Assembly (NCBI RefSeq): GCF_022374935.2
Contig: NZ_CP092430.2
Location: forward strand, 4,154,001-4,218,000
From: Mycolicibacter virginiensis
GTDB lineage: Bacteria > Actinomycetota > Actinomycetes > Mycobacteriales > Mycobacteriaceae
Length of the DNA stretch: 64,000 nucleotides
Reading direction: 5' to 3'
Within the stretch, counting starts at the first letter, position 1, and every line of letters begins with the position of its first letter. Made by a program: the position numbers and the translations under genes. Below the pieces are notes generated by a model that was given only the letters and a program-made list of their open reading frames with translations, was not told where the DNA came from and did no database searches. This document shows positions 61,649 through 64,000 of this stretch, piece after piece.

Positions 61649-62316
61649 CGGCTGCCGTCCGGCCACTTGAGGTCGTAAGCCGTCATGTTGCCCGCGTCGT
61701 CTTCATGCACGATCACCCGCAAAGCGTAGGGCTGCGACGGCTTGTTGACGCCATCGACATCGGTGGCGGTAGCCCGCATCGCCACCAACACCGACGCGTT
61801 GGCAGCGATGTTGTCGACCCCTTCCAATGCCGCGGCGTTGATGACGGCTTCCGAGCTGTGCTTGGTCTCGCGGAGCAACGCCTTGAGGTTCTCGGCGTTG
61901 GCGGCCATCGTGTCGCGCAGCGGTCCGCTGGTGCCCGCCACGAACAGATCTACCTGGTCACTGATGGTGTCGGGCGTATAGGTATACATGTTCAGCACCG
62001 TCTGGACCGCGGTGTCGACGAATCGCTGATCCCGCTGTTGCTCTGCGTCGGCATGCCGGTGTTGCACCCCGAGCGCGGCGACCATCAGTCCAAGCAGGAC
62101 CGACGCCGCGAGTCCGACGGCGCCCGCCAGTTGCGCAGTCTTGCGGGCATTGGGCCGCCGCCGCGGCGGCGGTCCGGCCGGCCGGACCGCACGCACCGCA
62201 GCGCGGCTCGGTGCCGGAATCGTTACCGCACTCGGCGTCGTTTCGCCGGCATCACCTGCTGGTCCCGCAGCCCGCGAGGCCCGGCGCCGGACCTTCGCGT
62301 CGTCGGGTCCGCTCAC
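61645..62316 (-). CDS. Mce-associated membrane protein (Rv3493c-like)
   Basis: 223 aa. A basic, Ala/Pro-rich cytosolic N-tail of ~58 residues leads to a transmembrane helix at about 62-85. The extracytoplasmic domain contains Phe-Val-Asp-Thr-Ala-Val-Gln-Thr-Val-Leu-Asn-Met and Val-Leu-Val-Ala-Met-Arg-Ala, as in the Mce-associated family. It overlaps mce4F and the downstream gene by four bases each, so all three are co-translated. Confidence 0.87.
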   Translation of the reverse strand: MSGPDDAKVRRRASRAAGPAGDAGETTPSAVTIPAPSRAAVRAVRPAGPPPRRRPNARKTAQLAGAVGLAASVLLGLMVAALGVQHRHADAEQQRDQRFVDTAVQTVLNMYTYTPDTISDQVDLFVAGTSGPLRDTMAANAENLKALLRETKHSSEAVINAAALEGVDNIAANASVLVAMRATATDVDGVNKPSQPYALRVIVHEDDAGNMTAYDLKWPDGSR

Positions 62317-64000
62317 GTCTGCCTCGGCGCGAGCATCAGATCAGCCCAGTTCTCGGCGGGCAGCCACTTGTCGGAGCCGGAGACGAACACTCCGCTGTTG
62401 CCTGCCGGATCCACGAACTTTCCGGACCGGTCGTAGCTGCTGTAGGCAACACCGTTGGCCTCGGCGGGCAACGGTCCCGGAGCCGGCCCGGGAGCTGCTG
62501 CCGGAGCGGGGTCACGGCCGTAGGCGGGCAGGCCACCGTTGCCCCCAGGACCGGTCGGCAGGTTCTGGTCCGGCGGCGCGTAGTACGGCCACGGCGCCGG
62601 CGGATTCGGCCCGAGCTCGTTCGGCGGGTACGGCAGCGGGAACGGCGGGTTGGGAGCCGGGCCGGGGCCCGCGGGCACGCCCGGCGGCAGCGCAACGACC
62701 GGCGGTCCCGGGTCGTAGTCCGCCGACGGCGGGATGTAGGGGAACTTGTTCATCGGCGTCAGCATCCGCGGATCGGTGATCGGAGTGTCATACGGGACGG
62801 GCGGCCCGCGCCACGCGTTGCTGCCGATCGGGACGAAGCCCCGCGGGTCGCGGCAGAGCTGGATGGTGGGCGCCCGCTTGCCGGGATATTCCATGCAGGG
62901 GTAGTTGCGGGCACCACGGACCGCGGTCGGATCGTTCTGCGCGGCCTTGCAGTACAGGTCCTTGGGCAGTTCCCGGACGGTTTCGTCGGCCGGTGTGCGC
63001 ATTTCGGTGAACGGCAGGAAGCCGACCGTGCATGGCGGCGGGTCGTGCATGTCGATCTTGAAGTCCAGCTTCACGCCTTCATCCATCGGCACGCCGCCGG
63101 CGACGGTGATCAGTGCCGCCATCAGCGCGGGGAACACCACCAACGCCTGCTCAATGGAGTTACGGTATATGACCCCGACCCGACCGAAGTTGGCGATGCT
63201 GGCCGCCAGCGTGGGGAAGGACGCGCGGATTCCGTCAAAAGTGGTGTTGGCCTCGTCGGCGACGCTGGGCAGGGTCTGCAGCACCTCGCGGAGCTGCGGG
63301 TCGGCCTTGTGCACCTCGGTGGTGACCGCCGCCAGCGACCGTGCCAGTTTCCTGATGTCGTCACCGCTGCGGATCTGGGCGTCCAAGAAGGGCTCGACTT
63401 GGTCGACCAATGCCGAGGTCGCGTCGAAATTGGCGTTGGCCTCGTCGACCAGCTGCCGCGACGAGGCGATCATTCGCGCCAGCTCCTGCCCGGAGCCGTT
63501 GAACCCCTCGAACGCGCTGCGCAGCAGATCGCGAAGACGGCTGTTGGCGACGCTGTTGACCAGCGACTGCGCCTGGTCGAGCAGTCCGGCGATGTCCTGA
63601 CCAATAGCGGTGCGGTCCTGGCCGATGCGCGCGCCGTTGCGCAACGCGCCTGCGGCCGCATCCCCGGCGGGTGGCACGAGGTCGATGTACTGCTCACCGA
63701 TCGCGGACATGCTCTTGACGGTGGCGGTGACGTTCCCGGGGATCTTGGTACTGCTGTTGAGCCGCATTGCGGCGTCGACGCCGTGGTCGCTGAGTTGAAC
63801 AGATTCCACCCGGCCCACCGTCACGCCGCGGTAAGTGACATTGGCGCTCTGGTAGATACCGCCGCCACCGATGAAGTCGGCGGTCACCTTGTAGGTGCCG
63901 ATACCGATCCGGCTCGGCGCGTGCAGGTAGAGGATCGAGATGGCACCGACGGCCAGCACGGTGACCACGGCGAAGATCCCGAGTTGGATTCGAACGAGGC
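62313..64000 (-). CDS. mce4F: Mce family protein Mce4F (5' end cut by window edge)
   Basis: 562 codons are visible; the frame stays open to the right edge, which reads Gln-Leu-Gly-Ile-Phe-Ala before the transmembrane helix. The Mce/MlaD domain follows (Val-Thr-Tyr-Arg-Gly-Val-x-Val-Gly-Arg-Val-Glu-Ser, then Ile-Gly-Glu-Gln-Tyr-Ile-Asp-Leu-Val-Pro). A long helical region and Phe-Lys-Ile-Asp-Met-His-Asp-Pro-Pro-Pro-Cys come next, with a Pro/Gly-rich C-terminus. Synteny with otsA and the two associated genes identifies it as the Mce4 F subunit, part of the cholesterol import channel. Confidence 0.92.
   Translation of the reverse strand, partial: LVRIQLGIFAVVTVLAVGAISILYLHAPSRIGIGTYKVTADFIGGGGIYQSANVTYRGVTVGRVESVQLSDHGVDAAMRLNSSTKIPGNVTATVKSMSAIGEQYIDLVPPAGDAAAGALRNGARIGQDRTAIGQDIAGLLDQAQSLVNSVANSRLRDLLRSAFEGFNGSGQELARMIASSRQLVDEANANFDATSALVDQVEPFLDAQIRSGDDIRKLARSLAAVTTEVHKADPQLREVLQTLPSVADEANTTFDGIRASFPTLAASIANFGRVGVIYRNSIEQALVVFPALMAALITVAGGVPMDEGVKLDFKIDMHDPPPCTVGFLPFTEMRTPADETVRELPKDLYCKAAQNDPTAVRGARNYPCMEYPGKRAPTIQLCRDPRGFVPIGSNAWRGPPVPYDTPITDPRMLTPMNKFPYIPPSADYDPGPPVVALPPGVPAGPGPAPNPPFPLPYPPNELGPNPPAPWPYYAPPDQNLPTGPGGNGGLPAYGRDPAPAAAPGPAPGPLPAEANGVAYSSYDRSGKFVDPAGNSGVFVSGSDKWLPAENWADLMLAPRQT

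Overview
The window is high-GC actinobacterial DNA from a mycobacterium. Evidence: a 7.5-kb PGRS gene, an mce4-type operon end with Mce-associated genes, phoP-phoR, CYP51 with its [3Fe-4S] ferredoxin, and several TANNNT -10 boxes placed so that transcripts would start at the A/GTG (leaderless genes). Gene order matches, from memory of M. tuberculosis, parts of Rv0155-0157, Rv0756c-Rv0775 and Rv3489-Rv3494c, but joined differently and with extra genes. A species outside the M. tuberculosis complex, possibly M. terrae/Mycolicibacter-like, is suggested; this is inference.

Layout. 0-9 kb: end of a TetR gene, fused pntA and pntB (transhydrogenase), a divergent TetR/Tat-esterase pair, a secreted protein made of three repeated modules, a membrane protein and purD. 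9-16.6 kb: one giant PGRS protein that starts with a signal peptide instead of a PE domain. 17-21.6 kb: a minus-strand operon aldA - SDR - HIBADH - CMD - SDR. 21.8-31.2 kb: a divergent plus-strand cluster TetR - CYP123 - SDR - CYP51 - ferredoxin - NTF2-like - DapB-like - SDR, then a CYP125-like P450 and adhB. Two GGACACRTGTCC operators lie between aldA and the TetR gene.

31-37.5 kb: YceI-like protein, HIT hydrolase, phoR and phoP with a candidate PhoP box, a short-repeat protein, an HNH nuclease beside tRNA-Thr(TGT), and a Leu/Gly-rich exported repeat protein. 37.5-51.5 kb: an accessory catabolic region with a C-C hydrolase, SDRs, two HSL-type esterases, a WS/DGAT acyltransferase, two HsaA-like flavoproteins, an IclR regulator, a Baeyer-Villiger monooxygenase and a 2-keto-4-pentenoate hydratase. 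Two divergent promoters here share the palindrome CCCTGKTCCAGGG. A DUF559/AbiEi-type nuclease gene flanked by related hairpins sits in the middle.

51.5-58.7 kb: secreted histidine phosphatase, molybdopterin oxidoreductase, SDRs, a beta-hydroxyacid dehydrogenase and an enoyl-CoA hydratase. 58.8-64 kb: a small Rv3489-like gene, otsA, a secreted protein, two Mce-associated proteins and the 3' part of mce4F, which runs off the right edge.

The strongest leads are the PE-less PGRS protein, the IclR/BVMO catabolic region with its shared operator, a leaderless 24-codon ORF coupled to a flavoprotein gene, and a 57-58-bp hairpin repeat that is tandem between genes and also sits in frame in otsA, with a compensatory base-pair change.
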